A program made the position numbers and the translations under genes. Under the pieces are notes generated by a model. That model did no database searches, was not told the origin of the DNA, and saw only the letters and a program-made list of their open reading frames with translations. Shown here piece after piece: positions 1 through 9,932 of a stretch of 64,000 bases of DNA. How positions within the stretch are numbered: the first letter of the stretch is position 1; every line of letters begins with the position of its first letter. The stretch is from Paratinospora sagittata (Eukaryota; Streptophyta; Magnoliopsida; Ranunculales; Menispermaceae): positions 18,306,288 to 18,370,287 of the forward strand of contig CM069605.1 of NCBI GenBank assembly GCA_035771175.1. Reading direction: 5' to 3'.

Positions 1-834
1 ATTTACAAGTCGCACAACTTTTTCATTTTCTTAAAAAAATAAATATTTCTCAAAAATATAATAATTTTCTTAGCAATCAAATATGGCCTAAAGAAGAAAT
101 TAGGGATTTGAAATATATTGGGTTTGGTTTCTTGATTTGGAGCTCTTATTTCATTTAATTATTCTATCTATTTATTTTTTTTATTTATTGTTAAGCACGG
201 TTGACAACAACTGTCGTTGACTTATAATTGTCTATGAAAACACACTTTTAACTATTATTTTTAGTAACCCATGTATCTTTCTTTTCCTTTTTTTTATTTT
301 ATTATTTTAACCGTTCAAGTTCTTTTAACAATTAGTTTATGTGGTCTATTACCTTTTTCATTGATTTTATTTTTTCACTGAATTACTGTTTTTTTTTGTA
401 AGGTTATTGAATAATAGTTTTATTCACTCATAATTTTTAGATTTTTTGATTGGGCTTTTTAATGTAAATCCTTTATTTTATCAATTTCTAAGTTTAATTT
501 TTTTTACAATAATGTTATTTTTATTGCAGTGATAACTTCAATGCAAAGTGCATTGTACCAACACTCTTAGATTGCATTAGATCATGCGTCAATACGTCAT
601 TCATTGCAATCCAAAGGTAATGTTGAAATTTACACTACTATATAACACCCCAATCAATTTAACTTTATTTATTTTTATTTTTATTTTTTCAAATTCATAG
701 TCTTTTACATTTTTCTTACTATGGTTTGTGCAACGCACATGCACTTCCATTTGATTGTGATTTTAATTTCAAAATATGCTTGAATATAAAATACAAAAAA
801 ATTTCTAACCACGTGCAACGCACATACACCTTGA

Positions 835-835
<1 letters not shown>
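1..835. other. AT-rich stretch without a recognisable gene
   Basis: I see no coding potential here: stop codons are dense in all frames and the base composition is strongly AT-rich. It lies on the internal side of the minus-strand LTR and primer-binding site at 1141-1611, so part of it may be decayed retrotransposon interior. No retroelement protein motif survives. Confidence 0.4.

Positions 836-879
<44 letters not shown>
836..879. repeat. (TA)n microsatellite
   Basis: An uninterrupted TA dinucleotide run of about 44 bases, read directly from the sequence. Confidence 0.95.
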
Positions 880-881
<2 letters not shown>

Positions 882-1141
882 ACTAATTTTTTTTTATCCT
901 AAAACATCGACGAAAACCGAAAAATTGATCTTTTCATCAATCTATGATTCAAGAACCTAATTCTAAATCTAAACCCTTAAATTATATCATGAACAATCAT
1001 TCTAAAAATTTCCTCACCATATGATGTCAAATTCATAAAATTCATACATATACTCATATAGTGATCTTTAACCTAGAATTCATAAAACATTCAAATCAAA
1101 TATATGTATGAATAATCCTAATAATTTAACATGAAAACTAG

Positions 1142-1153
1142 GCTCTAATACCA
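1142..1153 (-). other. Primer-binding site, initiator Met tRNA type
   Basis: On the minus strand this reads TGGTATTAGAGC, one mismatch from the TGGTATCAGAGC primer-binding site used by most plant Ty1/copia and many Ty3 elements. It sits 2-3 bases after the inferred end of the LTR at 1157, the usual spacing. This orients the element on the minus strand. Confidence 0.65.
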
Positions 1154-1156
1154 CTT

Positions 1157-1611
1157 GCTAGAATTGATAGATGAACTACTTGTTGGAATTGTAAATCACA
1201 AGTATACAACACAAAATTCATCATGACAGATTATCAAGAACAAGATAGAGGAAGAATACCTGAATCCATGGTGATGAATGTAAAGGGGGTTACCGTCTTC
1301 TACAGCCAAATAATTGTATTGTTCAATGGGTTGTCTCTCTAAGATGGAGAAAAAGGAAAAAAAATAATGACTTGATTTGGGGACCATAACCCTATAAGGT
1401 TCCTTAATTACATACTAGGTTAATTAGAATCTCATCAACCCTAATTAATTAATATTAAGTCTCTACACATTACAAAACTCATACCCAATAAATATTTAAG
1501 AGTCCAAATTAATAGATCACTTATTTGGCCCTTTTAATTTAGATAGCCAATAATATAATTGTTAATGTATATGTACATTATTAGGATATTAATTAAATTA
1601 AAATCCCAACA
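1157..1611 (-). mobile_element. LTR of a decayed retrotransposon (5' LTR, minus strand)
   Basis: On the minus strand this begins TGTTGGGATTTT and ends in CTAGCA just before the primer-binding site. Near that end a 27-bp segment appears twice: TTGCTAGAATTG at about 1156 and TTGTTGGAATTG at about 1181. The true end could therefore be 1184, where the last bases are CCAACA, a perfect inverse of the start. Length is 428-455 bp, typical of a small copia LTR. No protein-coding interior survives to the left. Confidence 0.55.
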
Positions 1612-4024
1612 ATTCAAAATAATGGTCACAAGATTTTTATTAAATTGTTAAAATGTCAACCTAAAATAACAGTAAAAATAATTAATTATGGTTGATACAA
1701 GCATGCCATGGACAACCCGCCACTGAGAGCTCAAAGCTAGCTAATAGAGGTAATTAACTATTCGTTGGGTGGGGATTGAAAAAATAGGTCCACATGAGAA
1801 TTAGAGTTCATGATTTAGGATGCAAGTGTGCATCTATCTCTCATTAGTATCAATGTCTCGAAACCCTTACTTGGGCCTAGAGATTAATAATGATATTAGA
1901 GCTAAAGGTTTAGCAAGGACATGACACACATTGAGGTGGAGCTAGCATAGGCTCATTAGAGCTTCATTGCTTAATGTCTGCCTCTAGGTGGTAGAGTGGG
2001 ATCTTTGGAGCCTAACGTGCTCATGATGATAAAAGGCTCTTTGGATTTTGGTGTAGATATCCCTTTCATTATTATCGAGGCCTTTGAAAGTAAAATCCCA
2101 TATTTGGGTCTAGAAATCTTTGATTGAGATTCAGATCCACCAACATTAGTATAAAAGCTAGAGATGGTTTCACTTGTACATCACACACATAGAGGTAATG
2201 CTAGCGTAATAGTCTCATTAGAGCCCAATGATGTTTTGATGTGGTAGATAATTGGGCTTGTTGGAGTCCAACTTGCTCATGAAGATGAATGACCCTTTAG
2301 AATTTAGTCCAAGGTGGAGATTGTTAGATATGTGTGGATCAAAACAATAGTTTCCTATGGAAAACTAAAGAATTCATCATTTGAGATATAAGTGGGAATC
2401 TCCTCCTCATTAATATCAATGTCATCTTTTAAAGTAAAACTTACACTTTGGCTAGAAGTTGACCTAAAGGTGGTTAAATTTAGGATAATTACTAGTACTA
2501 GTTGAAATCAGGCTCCAACACCAACCATTTAGAGGAGAATCATTTTACATATGTCTATCTACTACGCAAAGGCACATAATCAAATGGATGGAGGTAGATG
2601 GGAAGCCTTATATACGTACTGTGGCATTGAAATAATAGGTTGGCCTTTCTGAACAAATACCAACCATTCTAATGAAAAAGGTACATCGGAACCATTTCAT
2701 TTGCTCTTACTTATTCTACCGTCAAGTTGATGTCAATCCCTATGTTTAACTTAAATTGAAGAAGTATTGGTTGGCACAACATTGACATCACTACACACAA
2801 GTAGTCTCCCTACTTTGAATTGCAAATAACCATGTTGGTCCCAAGCTTTTACGTGAACTTGCCTAACCTGATCAACTAAGACCCTTAGCCAATTATGGGT
2901 GAAACAAATTAGCGTTGTATTTTTTTTATAAAAAAATGTTTTGGGTATGCCGGGGGCCAACACCATTTTCCAATGCTGGCACCCAACACCCTTGGATGTT
3001 TTGGGGATGCGCGTGTAATGCGCACATCCCAAAATACATAAGCATCCCTAAAACATTTAAGGGAAGTTGAGTGCTAATGTCGGAAAATAGAGTTAGCACC
3101 TAGCGTACATATAACATTACTCTTTTTAAAAACTTATTTCTACATATGTAAACACTCAATATGAGTCAACAACCAAGACACGTTCCTAATCTACGATGAG
3201 GCTGATCAAAGACTAGAAGTAAAAAGTCGTTGTCATTCATCATTTAGCGAATCAAAGAGCATGTCAACAACAAAGTTGGTATGATCTAATTAAGATCATC
3301 TACTGACAAGGGGTCTTTACCATTCAATCTGTAGATAAAGGGAAAAAAATTGTTGGAAAATTTGATCCCATGTGGGCCTACGAGGTGGGTCCCACAAAGA
3401 TATCAAGAGGATAAACATTATCACACAAATTTCTACCCACTCCCATGTAGTTAAAAGATAGTGCGAGTGGGTTACGTATCCTCCCCAATATGTTGGCATC
3501 AAATCCCTATTTTTAGGGATTAGTGGCAAAAATGGCTAAATTCAAATAAAAGAGACAACTCTCTCGATAGAGTTAATTAATCAATTGAATTTCAATTCTG
3601 AAGTTACGAGAGTGGTGTGAATAACTTTTCGGTCAAAAGGGAGAGAACAAAAACTAGTTCTTGTAATCTTGATCTCACTAAATAGGCGTACTTGGGTTGT
3701 GGATTTCAATTCGTAGTCGATCATTCATGCCTCGAATCTCACCATGCATTCATCTCAGATATCGAAGGCGTTCGGTAACAATTCCACAACTTTTATATGA
3801 TTTGTTTATAGTATTTTTTCCTTCAAAAGTAAATAAAAGAGATCTCGTGGAACATATTATTGAATCAAGTAGAGTAAACCCTTGACCCACTGACCTTTTT
3901 GAGTAGAAAAGTTCCATAGGTGGGTGTATGATTGGATGAAATCAAAAAGTAAAAGTAGAATGGTTTTCCAAAAAGATAATAACTAAATTAATGAATAAAA
4001 ATGACTATTTCGCCTATATGACTC
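1612..4024. other. Decayed repeat debris, no gene
   Basis: No credible reading frame. Two diverged direct repeats of about 330 bp are visible (roughly 1790-2060 and 2090-2320); both contain phrases like 'ctcattagagc' and 'gctcatgatgat/gctcatgaagat'. At 2311-2321 a purine-rich AAGGTGGAGAT directly precedes TGTTAGATATG at 2322, which looks like a polypurine tract followed by the start of a 3' LTR on the + strand. The LTR end was not found. Around 2940-3060 there is an imperfect hairpin (GGGATGCGCG / TGCGCACATCCC) that may be a MITE remnant. Confidence 0.35.
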
Positions 4025-4341
4025 TGTCACACCTGGGTTGCACACAGTGCCCCTACCAGGGTGATGAGTACCCCCGCAGGGCATACTCCAGCCATTATGG
4101 AACCATAATATTGTCTCATCCCAGTACACAGCCCACTCAACAGTGTCTAGTACTCCCGGGATCATTTGTCCACACTATTCATCATGAATAATGCAGGGCC
4201 TCCCCGGGATTCGAACCTCAAACCTCATATAGATTGATTTCGCAATTCGAGTAACCAATGAGCCATGGGACAATACTATGTGGTGTTATGACTGGGATAC
4301 GCTCGAGTATGAGGTACCCATCACATCCGCAGGGTGTGACA
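4025..4341. mobile_element. 317-bp TG...CA element with GACTC target duplication
   Basis: The element begins TGTCACACC and ends GGTGTGACA, a perfect 9-bp terminal inverted repeat. It is flanked by identical 5-bp direct repeats GACTC at 4020-4024 and 4342-4346. TG...CA ends with a 5-bp duplication are the signature of an LTR, so the simplest reading is a short solo LTR of TRIM size. It carries no ORF. Unusually it also contains tRNA-like A and B boxes on the minus strand (see 4207-4265), so a SINE-like origin of the interior is possible. Confidence 0.7.
4207..4265 (-). promoter_or_regulatory. tRNA-like internal RNA polymerase III boxes (A and B)
   Basis: On the minus strand, TGGCTCATTGG at 4265-4255 fits the A-box consensus TRGYNNANNNG, and GGTTCGAATCC at 4217-4207 is a textbook B box. 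The 48-base spacing is close to that of a tRNA gene. The flanks do not fold into an obvious tRNA cloverleaf, so this is a tRNA-derived promoter or SINE head rather than a functional tRNA gene. It lies wholly inside the 317-bp TG...CA element. Confidence 0.5.
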
Positions 4342-5222
4342 GACTCTAAGATTGAAAAATGTTCAAGTGTAACCCAAGTAACATGTCCCACCTTATATAT
4401 TGAGATAATTTTTTATGAAATAATAAACTATCATATCAAATAAAGTATACCCTAGTTATCACGGTTTTGTCGATATTTTAAATAGTGTTCAAATTCGATG
4501 GTTTATCGTGATTATTTGTGAGAGTTTTCCTAGGCTATTGATTAATTGACAAAGGCAGCTGATCCTCATCCTTTGAAAATGGATCAGTGGTCAGTAATAT
4601 TTATCTAAATCGCTTACGCGACTTCGTTATCACACATTGGCTCATTTAAGAGAAAATGATTGATAGATTTACAAATTGACACTTTTCGTAAAGAAAATAA
4701 ACAAAATATGATTTGCTATTAAGTCGTTAATTAATCGATTACCGAGATTTGATTTAGCATCATATAGGAAAATTGTATTTCAAAGAAAGATAAGTTTTTG
4801 TAGAATATCCTACTTATACTTTATATGCATTTACATGCATTTATGCATAGTTTTTCGCAATTTATCGATCACTCGCATATTGCAGCATTAATCAAACTTT
4901 CAAAGGATAAAATGTGATTAATGATTAAAAGAATGGAGTTATCAGACCCTAGGATACATGTTTACCTGATAGGCATAGACACGAGGGTCATGTCGACCCT
5001 GGATCTCTAGAGTATTCGCAGATGTCGTATAAACATCTGACCAACAGATTAGTGGGTCAACTGTCTGACCAGTAGATTAGTTGGTTACCGTTCCCTCTCG
5101 CGGGTACATTCAGTAAGGGTTGTGCTACTTAGATGTTGAGTGGATGGTGAAGTGATGATTGTTGAGTGCATTTGGCCAGAGGAGTGGGCTACGAGTGCTT
5201 CATGCAAAAAAGTTGAAGTTGG
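4342..5222. other. Non-coding repeat-derived stretch
   Basis: No supported gene. The sequence appears continuous with the flank right of 11834 once the 5332-11834 insertion is taken out, so it is probably part of a larger decayed element running to about 13.3 kb. I see no protein domain. Confidence 0.3.
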
Positions 5223-5328
5223 GAGTAATGGCAGCTCTGTCCAAAGGTAGATAATTTAAAGTTCTAACGAGAACAGAGTAATGGCAGCTCTGTCCAAAGG
5301 TAGATAATTTAAAGTTCTAACGAGAACC
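5223..5328. repeat. 53-bp tandem duplication, two near-identical copies
   Basis: A unit starting GAGTAATGGCAGCTC occurs at 5223 and again at 5276 with no difference that I can see until the last bases. It directly abuts the left target-site copy of the LTR element at 5332. Confidence 0.85.
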
Positions 5329-5331
5329 TCC

Positions 5332-5719
5332 TGTTATCTCAAGGAACCCCAGGATAAGAATGTTTTGATGATTTCAAACTACTTATGTCTGTGTATCTAA
5401 TGATCTTGTTAAGTGTTTCAGATTTATCAAGATTAAAAATATAAAAAAAGAGCGCACAAGCCTATTGAATGTCAAAGATCGAAGTTTCAAGATTTTCAGT
5501 ACTTAAAATGTAAATTTTTTGATCAAATTACTCTCAACAAGATTTAGTCATGTGCACGTTTTAATCGTCATGTTTGAAAGATTTTCAAATGACTTAAAAC
5601 TCTTAAAAATCTTGATTTGATTGAGTTTTCAATTGATTTGATTAAGTTTTAAAAGACTTAAATCGCATTTAAAAAATAGTCTTTACTGTCCATCAGTACG
5701 CTAACATGTCTTTCAGGAC
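5332..5719 (+). repeat. 5' LTR remnant (first ~388 bp only)
   Basis: This aligns with the start of the LTRs at 8023 and 22035 (TGTTATCTC..., then 'aatgatcttgttaagtgt' and 'gatcaaattactctca'). It stops within the first palindrome unit (TTTCAGGACG) and jumps straight into the internal region. About 1.5 kb of LTR and the primer-binding site are missing. Confidence 0.8.
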
Positions 5720-7740
5720 GTTGTTGAAGAACAATTGAATGCAAGAGAAGTTGCTGATGCAATTATGGAGGACATCACTAAAGAAGATGTTTAGGAGAGA
5801 GTCGGTGAGGACTCAGAAAAAACTATTTCAAATCCACCATCTCCATTTGTTGTTCCTTTATCAATGGAACCCCATGATCACAAAGAAGCAAAATCTGATA
5901 GTGAGAAGATTCCTGAAGAAGAAGAATCGTATTCAGTTGAGATGGCATCTAAAGAGAAAAAGGGTTATGAACTTGTAATCATACCCTACAGTGGAGTTGA
6001 AATAAAAATGGACATTGATGAAGAAGATCAAAATGAAGAGTATCATGAGGCTACTGAAGATTTTCAAGTAGAAGAAGAAGTGAAAGAAATTCATGAGGTG
6101 AGTTCATCTGATCAATATAATCATTCACCTTCTTATCCTTCTACCAGTATGCCTACAGATGATTTCTTCAAAAAGAAAGACTTTCTTAGGAAAGTCATAG
6201 AAGACCAGATTTTTGTTATGGCTCGCTTGATGAACAAGTTAGAACAAAATTAGTTGCAGCAGAAGAATGAGATTTTAGCAGAAATCAAGAACTATCTGTA
6301 AAATTAGGACAATGAAGAGCTTAAGGAGATGAAGGAGTACACCACTCACTTGGTCCAAGCAACAAAAATGTTAGGAAAAATATCACAACAAATGGACAGT
6401 CAGTAGAGTGTTTTGCAATCCTTGCCTTCATCAAGTTCCACTTCCTCATCCAAAGCTAATCTTGTGAAGGATATTCACGATAGTATGCAACAAATCAAGG
6501 CATTCATGAGAGTCTTTGTTGTTTCAGTTCAAACAAGATCACAATCAACAAGTCCTCTGTCTCATAGGCCAGAGCTCAAGCTTCACCAAGCCCTTAGAAC
6601 CCACACCACCAAGACATGCTTCAAGTGAAGTAAGTGCAAAAGTTTTGAAGAAGATTCTTGAAGAAATTCAAAGCATGAAGGGTAAAGCAATCGAATATTC
6701 AAAAGATGCTTCCAACTCTGAAGCATTACAATTTGTCTTGAATGCTATCTTGGATCAGGTTGCTAGCAAGACAAATCTTGATCTAGTGTTGTTGGCCATC
6801 TCAAGCTTAAAGGAAAGTATAAGCACTACTAGACCAGCACCATTAGAGGATAGGCCAATAACCAAGATTCTAGACTTGGTTACTCGAGCCTATGAGAAGA
6901 TGCAATCTGTAGAGAACAAAATGTCATTCCTTGCCACCACTGTATTGAGCTTATCCTACACTGTCACCACTGCTGCTGACAGAGTTGAAGGGGTTGTAGG
7001 TTTCTTCGAGGATCTTTTCAAGGCAATGAACAACAGACTACATTCCATAGTTTGGTACATTGCCTCAAGCATGAAATGATTTGGCATGCTCTTTCATCTA
7101 CTAGAGAATAAGGGTATACACGTTCTTCCAGCACCATGAGCTCCAGCATTCACCAGACCTCAAGGCCCAAAGGAATCTGATAAGCTTCAAGGCATACTTG
7201 AATGTGAAGAAGAAGAGGAGTCTAATGAAAAGCCCCTGCATAGAATCTCTCAAAGAATTTCCCTACCTCCGAATGAGATGCTTCTCAAAGGTTTCCCAGT
7301 CCTCAATGCAAACACCCAGTCAGACCTGAGTTTCTAAGACAATCAATTTCATTTGCATTTGTTGAGGGACTTGCTTAAAGGAAGGGTAAAGGTTTCAAGC
7401 CTGCTCCACCCACTGACCCTTTCAGATTTGGTGTCTCTAAGACTACTTACGACAAGTTCATTAAATCCAAGACAACAGTTGTGCTTGAAAAGTTCCTTAA
7501 GAGCTTAAGGAAAGAAGATCCAAAGTAAGGCAGTTCAAGTGGTTCTAAAAAGCCCCGAGCACCAAGGAAACCCAAGGATAATTCTAAGAAAAAGAATGCC
7601 AGTTCAAGTTGCTCCAAGAAATATTCGGAAGAAAAAGGAAGCGAAAGGATAAAAGTCCCAGTTCGAGCTAAGCCTATCCACTTTTTGATGTTTTCAAAAG
7701 GGGAAAAAAATGTACACATTAGACTAAGTTAGCTCAAGTG
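5720..7740 (+). pseudogene. Broken internal ORF of the non-autonomous element, function unknown
   Basis: Several open stretches in two frames line up as one decayed protein. A glutamate-rich acidic N-terminal part (about 5864-6253, with runs such as PEEEESY) is followed, after in-frame stops near 5792, 6253 and 6300, by a helical, serine-rich middle part. A 187-codon stretch at 6516-7079 in another frame contains KILEEIQSMKGKAIEY and looks coiled-coil-like. A lysine- and serine-rich, basic tail runs to about 7720. I recognise no zinc knuckle, protease or polymerase motif. It may be a gag-like or accessory protein of a parasitic Sirevirus derivative. Confidence that it once coded is moderate; its function is unknown. 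Confidence 0.5.
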
Positions 7741-8387
7741 GGAAGCTATAAGATAGGGGAAGATTATAATAATGTATGTACTGAATTGTATTATACTTGT
7801 AAGTACTGACTTGATGATTATGGACAAATTCTTCTAACATAAATATAACTTGCTCTATTTGTTTTTAATCTGATATGTGTTTTGCATTGAGTAGTAAATG
7901 ATTGATTAAATGAAGGTAATCATCTGTACCATGCTAATGTAAATTGTAAGAAACTATATGCATTTTTATGTCACTTAACCCAATGGTATATGAGTATTTG
8001 AAATCATCAAAAAGGGTGAAATTGTTATCTCGAGGAATCCCAGGATGAGAATGTTTGGATGATTCCAAACTACTCATATTTGTGTATCTAATGATCTTGT
8101 TAAGTGTTTCAGATTTATCAAAATTAAAAATAAAAAAGAAGAGCTCACAAGCCTATTGAATGTCAAAGATCGAAGTTTCAAGACTTTCAACGCTTAGAAT
8201 GTAAATCTTTCGATCAAATTACTCTCAGCAAGATTTACTTATGTGCATGTTTTAATCGTCATGTTTGAAAGATTTTCAAATGACTTAAACCCTTAAAAAG
8301 CTTGATTTGATTCAATTTCCAACTGATTTGATTAAGTTCTAAAATACTTAAATCGTTTTTTAAAAAATAGTCTTTAGTGTTCATCAG

Positions 8388-8910
8388 GACACCCTCCTGG
8401 ACTGGGTAAGTCAAGACGCTATCAATACATTAAGAAGTTGATAGAGTTAATGGTTGAATAAGTACAAATATATCAGGACGCTTACTTCATTAGTAGCGGC
8501 CTCATCTAGATCAACCTGTGAACTTGTCAGGCGCTAATTCTACATCAGCTCTCTTATTGTTCTTACAAGTTAAAACATCAGGACGCTCATCGCTTAGTAC
8601 CGCCCTTATGTTTTTCAGTTGTTTTAAATTGTTTTTAAAATATCAGGACGCTTACTCGTTAATAGCGCCCTCGTGACTTTAAATATTTTAAAACAAGACA
8701 GGATGCTAATTGTGGTTTAGCGCCCTCATAAAGTTTAGTCGTTTTAATTGTCAAGTAAGTTAGGGCACTTACGATCAAGTAGCGCCCTCTCTTCACAGTT
8801 CAACACGACGTTTATGGTTCATAAGTGCCCTTAAGGAATAAAACGACAAAGTTGGTTTTATGCGTCAGGACGCTAATTGACCAATCAGGACGCTAATCCA
8901 ACAATGTCAC
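8388..8910 (+). repeat. Array of imperfect CG palindromes in the LTR promoter
   Basis: About nine units spaced roughly 50-70 bp apart. Each has the left arm TCAGGACGCT, 10-15 variable bases, then the right arm AGCGCCCTC, so each can form a short hairpin. Arms are conserved while the spacers vary. The array lies upstream of the LTR TATA box. Sirevirus LTRs are known to carry repeated palindromic motifs in this position; the core here is not the published one as I remember it, so the parallel is inference. Confidence 0.75.
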
Positions 8911-9168
8911 AAAGCTGACACTTGCACTTTTTTAGTTTACTTTTTCAAAACTTTCTATGCTCAAAAACCTTTTCAGATTTGTCAAAGATTTTCTCTGATG
9001 CACGAAATCACGATTCCTGAAACCTTCTTTATTCGTGTTGTCTGAAAAGAACCAGAATGTTCATGAAAATTGCAGTTGTCATTTTCATGAAAGATTCTAG
9101 TTGTTGCGAGTAAATGATGATTTTGAAATTAAAATTCAAATGACCAACAACTTATTTTCTACTGAGTC

Positions 9169-9176
9169 TATATATA
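9169..9176 (+). promoter_or_regulatory. LTR TATA box
   Basis: TATATATA in the context gagtctatatatacc, 260 bases after the last palindrome unit. The same position in the 22035 copy reads gtctataaataccagcac, so this is a conserved TATA element and the likely start region of LTR transcription. Confidence 0.65.
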
Positions 9177-9932
9177 CCAGCACTTAGACTGAAACCAAAC
9201 ACCGAAAAATTTCATTGAGAAAATACTTTTGAAAATTAGTCGAATTTTTCAATTTGATTTCAGAGCTCAAACTATTTTAGTTTTCAAAGTGTTTTCTCTG
9301 AAACTTAGCTTATTGAAAAGATTTTCATACTAAGCTTAATATCTATCTTTCTTTGAAAATATATTTGAAGGATATTGAACTATTTTCTACTCAAATTTTC
9401 AGCATTGTTTTAATCATATATCATTCTTGCTGAACGAGAAATTTGAGAGATAGTTCATAGGATACAGTTGTACTTCATTTCATATCTGGTAAACTGTATC
9501 AAGTTGTAACAGTAGTTATACAAACTACTGAGAATCAAACATTGTTTGTGTTTTACCAAGTGGTTGTTCTCAAGCCAATAAGTTGAGAGGTTAGGTTAAT
9601 CTCACACCCGGAAGTTGAGATAGGTAGTTCTCTAACCTATAAGTCGAGAGGTTTAGGTTGGTCTCAAGCCTGCAAGTTGAGCATTGTAACGGTTGTTCTC
9701 ACACCTGGAAGTTGAGAAAAGGTGTAACGATTTGGTTCTCGCCCGTAAGAGATCCCTTAGTGAAGAGGTTTCAAATCCTAACTGAGGAGGTTAGGTAGTG
9801 GACTTAGGAAAGTAGCCAAACCACTCTAAATCGACTGTGTTGTTTCAATTTACATTTTCGCATTTGCTTATTGCCATTGCATTATATTTAATTGTCTAAG
9901 TGTCCAATTCACCCCCCTCTTAGACATACCTA

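Larger units (their letters stand above)
8023..9932 (+). mobile_element. 3' LTR of the 5332-11834 element (continues at 11827-11834)
   Basis: It starts TGTTATCTCGAGG right after a purine-rich tract. It carries an array of CG-centred palindromes (8388-8910), a TATA box at about 9169 and a second set of ~35-bp repeats ('tctcacacc.ggaagttgaga') at about 9560-9720, then CCAATTCACCCCCCTC and GACATACCTA. There it is interrupted. The last 8 bases, GGCCAACA, reappear at 11827-11834 after the nested insertion. Total LTR length is 1918 bp, against 1922 bp for the intact solo copy at 22035. Confidence 0.85.

Noticed and set aside
1196..3529. Several 60-93-codon frames in the first 4 kb
   Set aside because: No start context, codon bias or family motif; located in decayed repeat sequence.
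4200..4270. Functional tRNA gene
   Set aside because: A and B boxes are present but I could not pair acceptor or anticodon arms, and it sits inside a mobile element.
4025..4341. Cassandra-type TRIM with 5S rRNA
   Set aside because: No 5S rRNA A, IE or C box order is visible; the boxes are tRNA-type on the opposite strand.
8388..8910. CRISPR-like array (repeats with unique spacers)
   Set aside because: Plant nuclear LTR context, degenerate repeats, no cas genes. The regular spacing comes from LTR palindromes.
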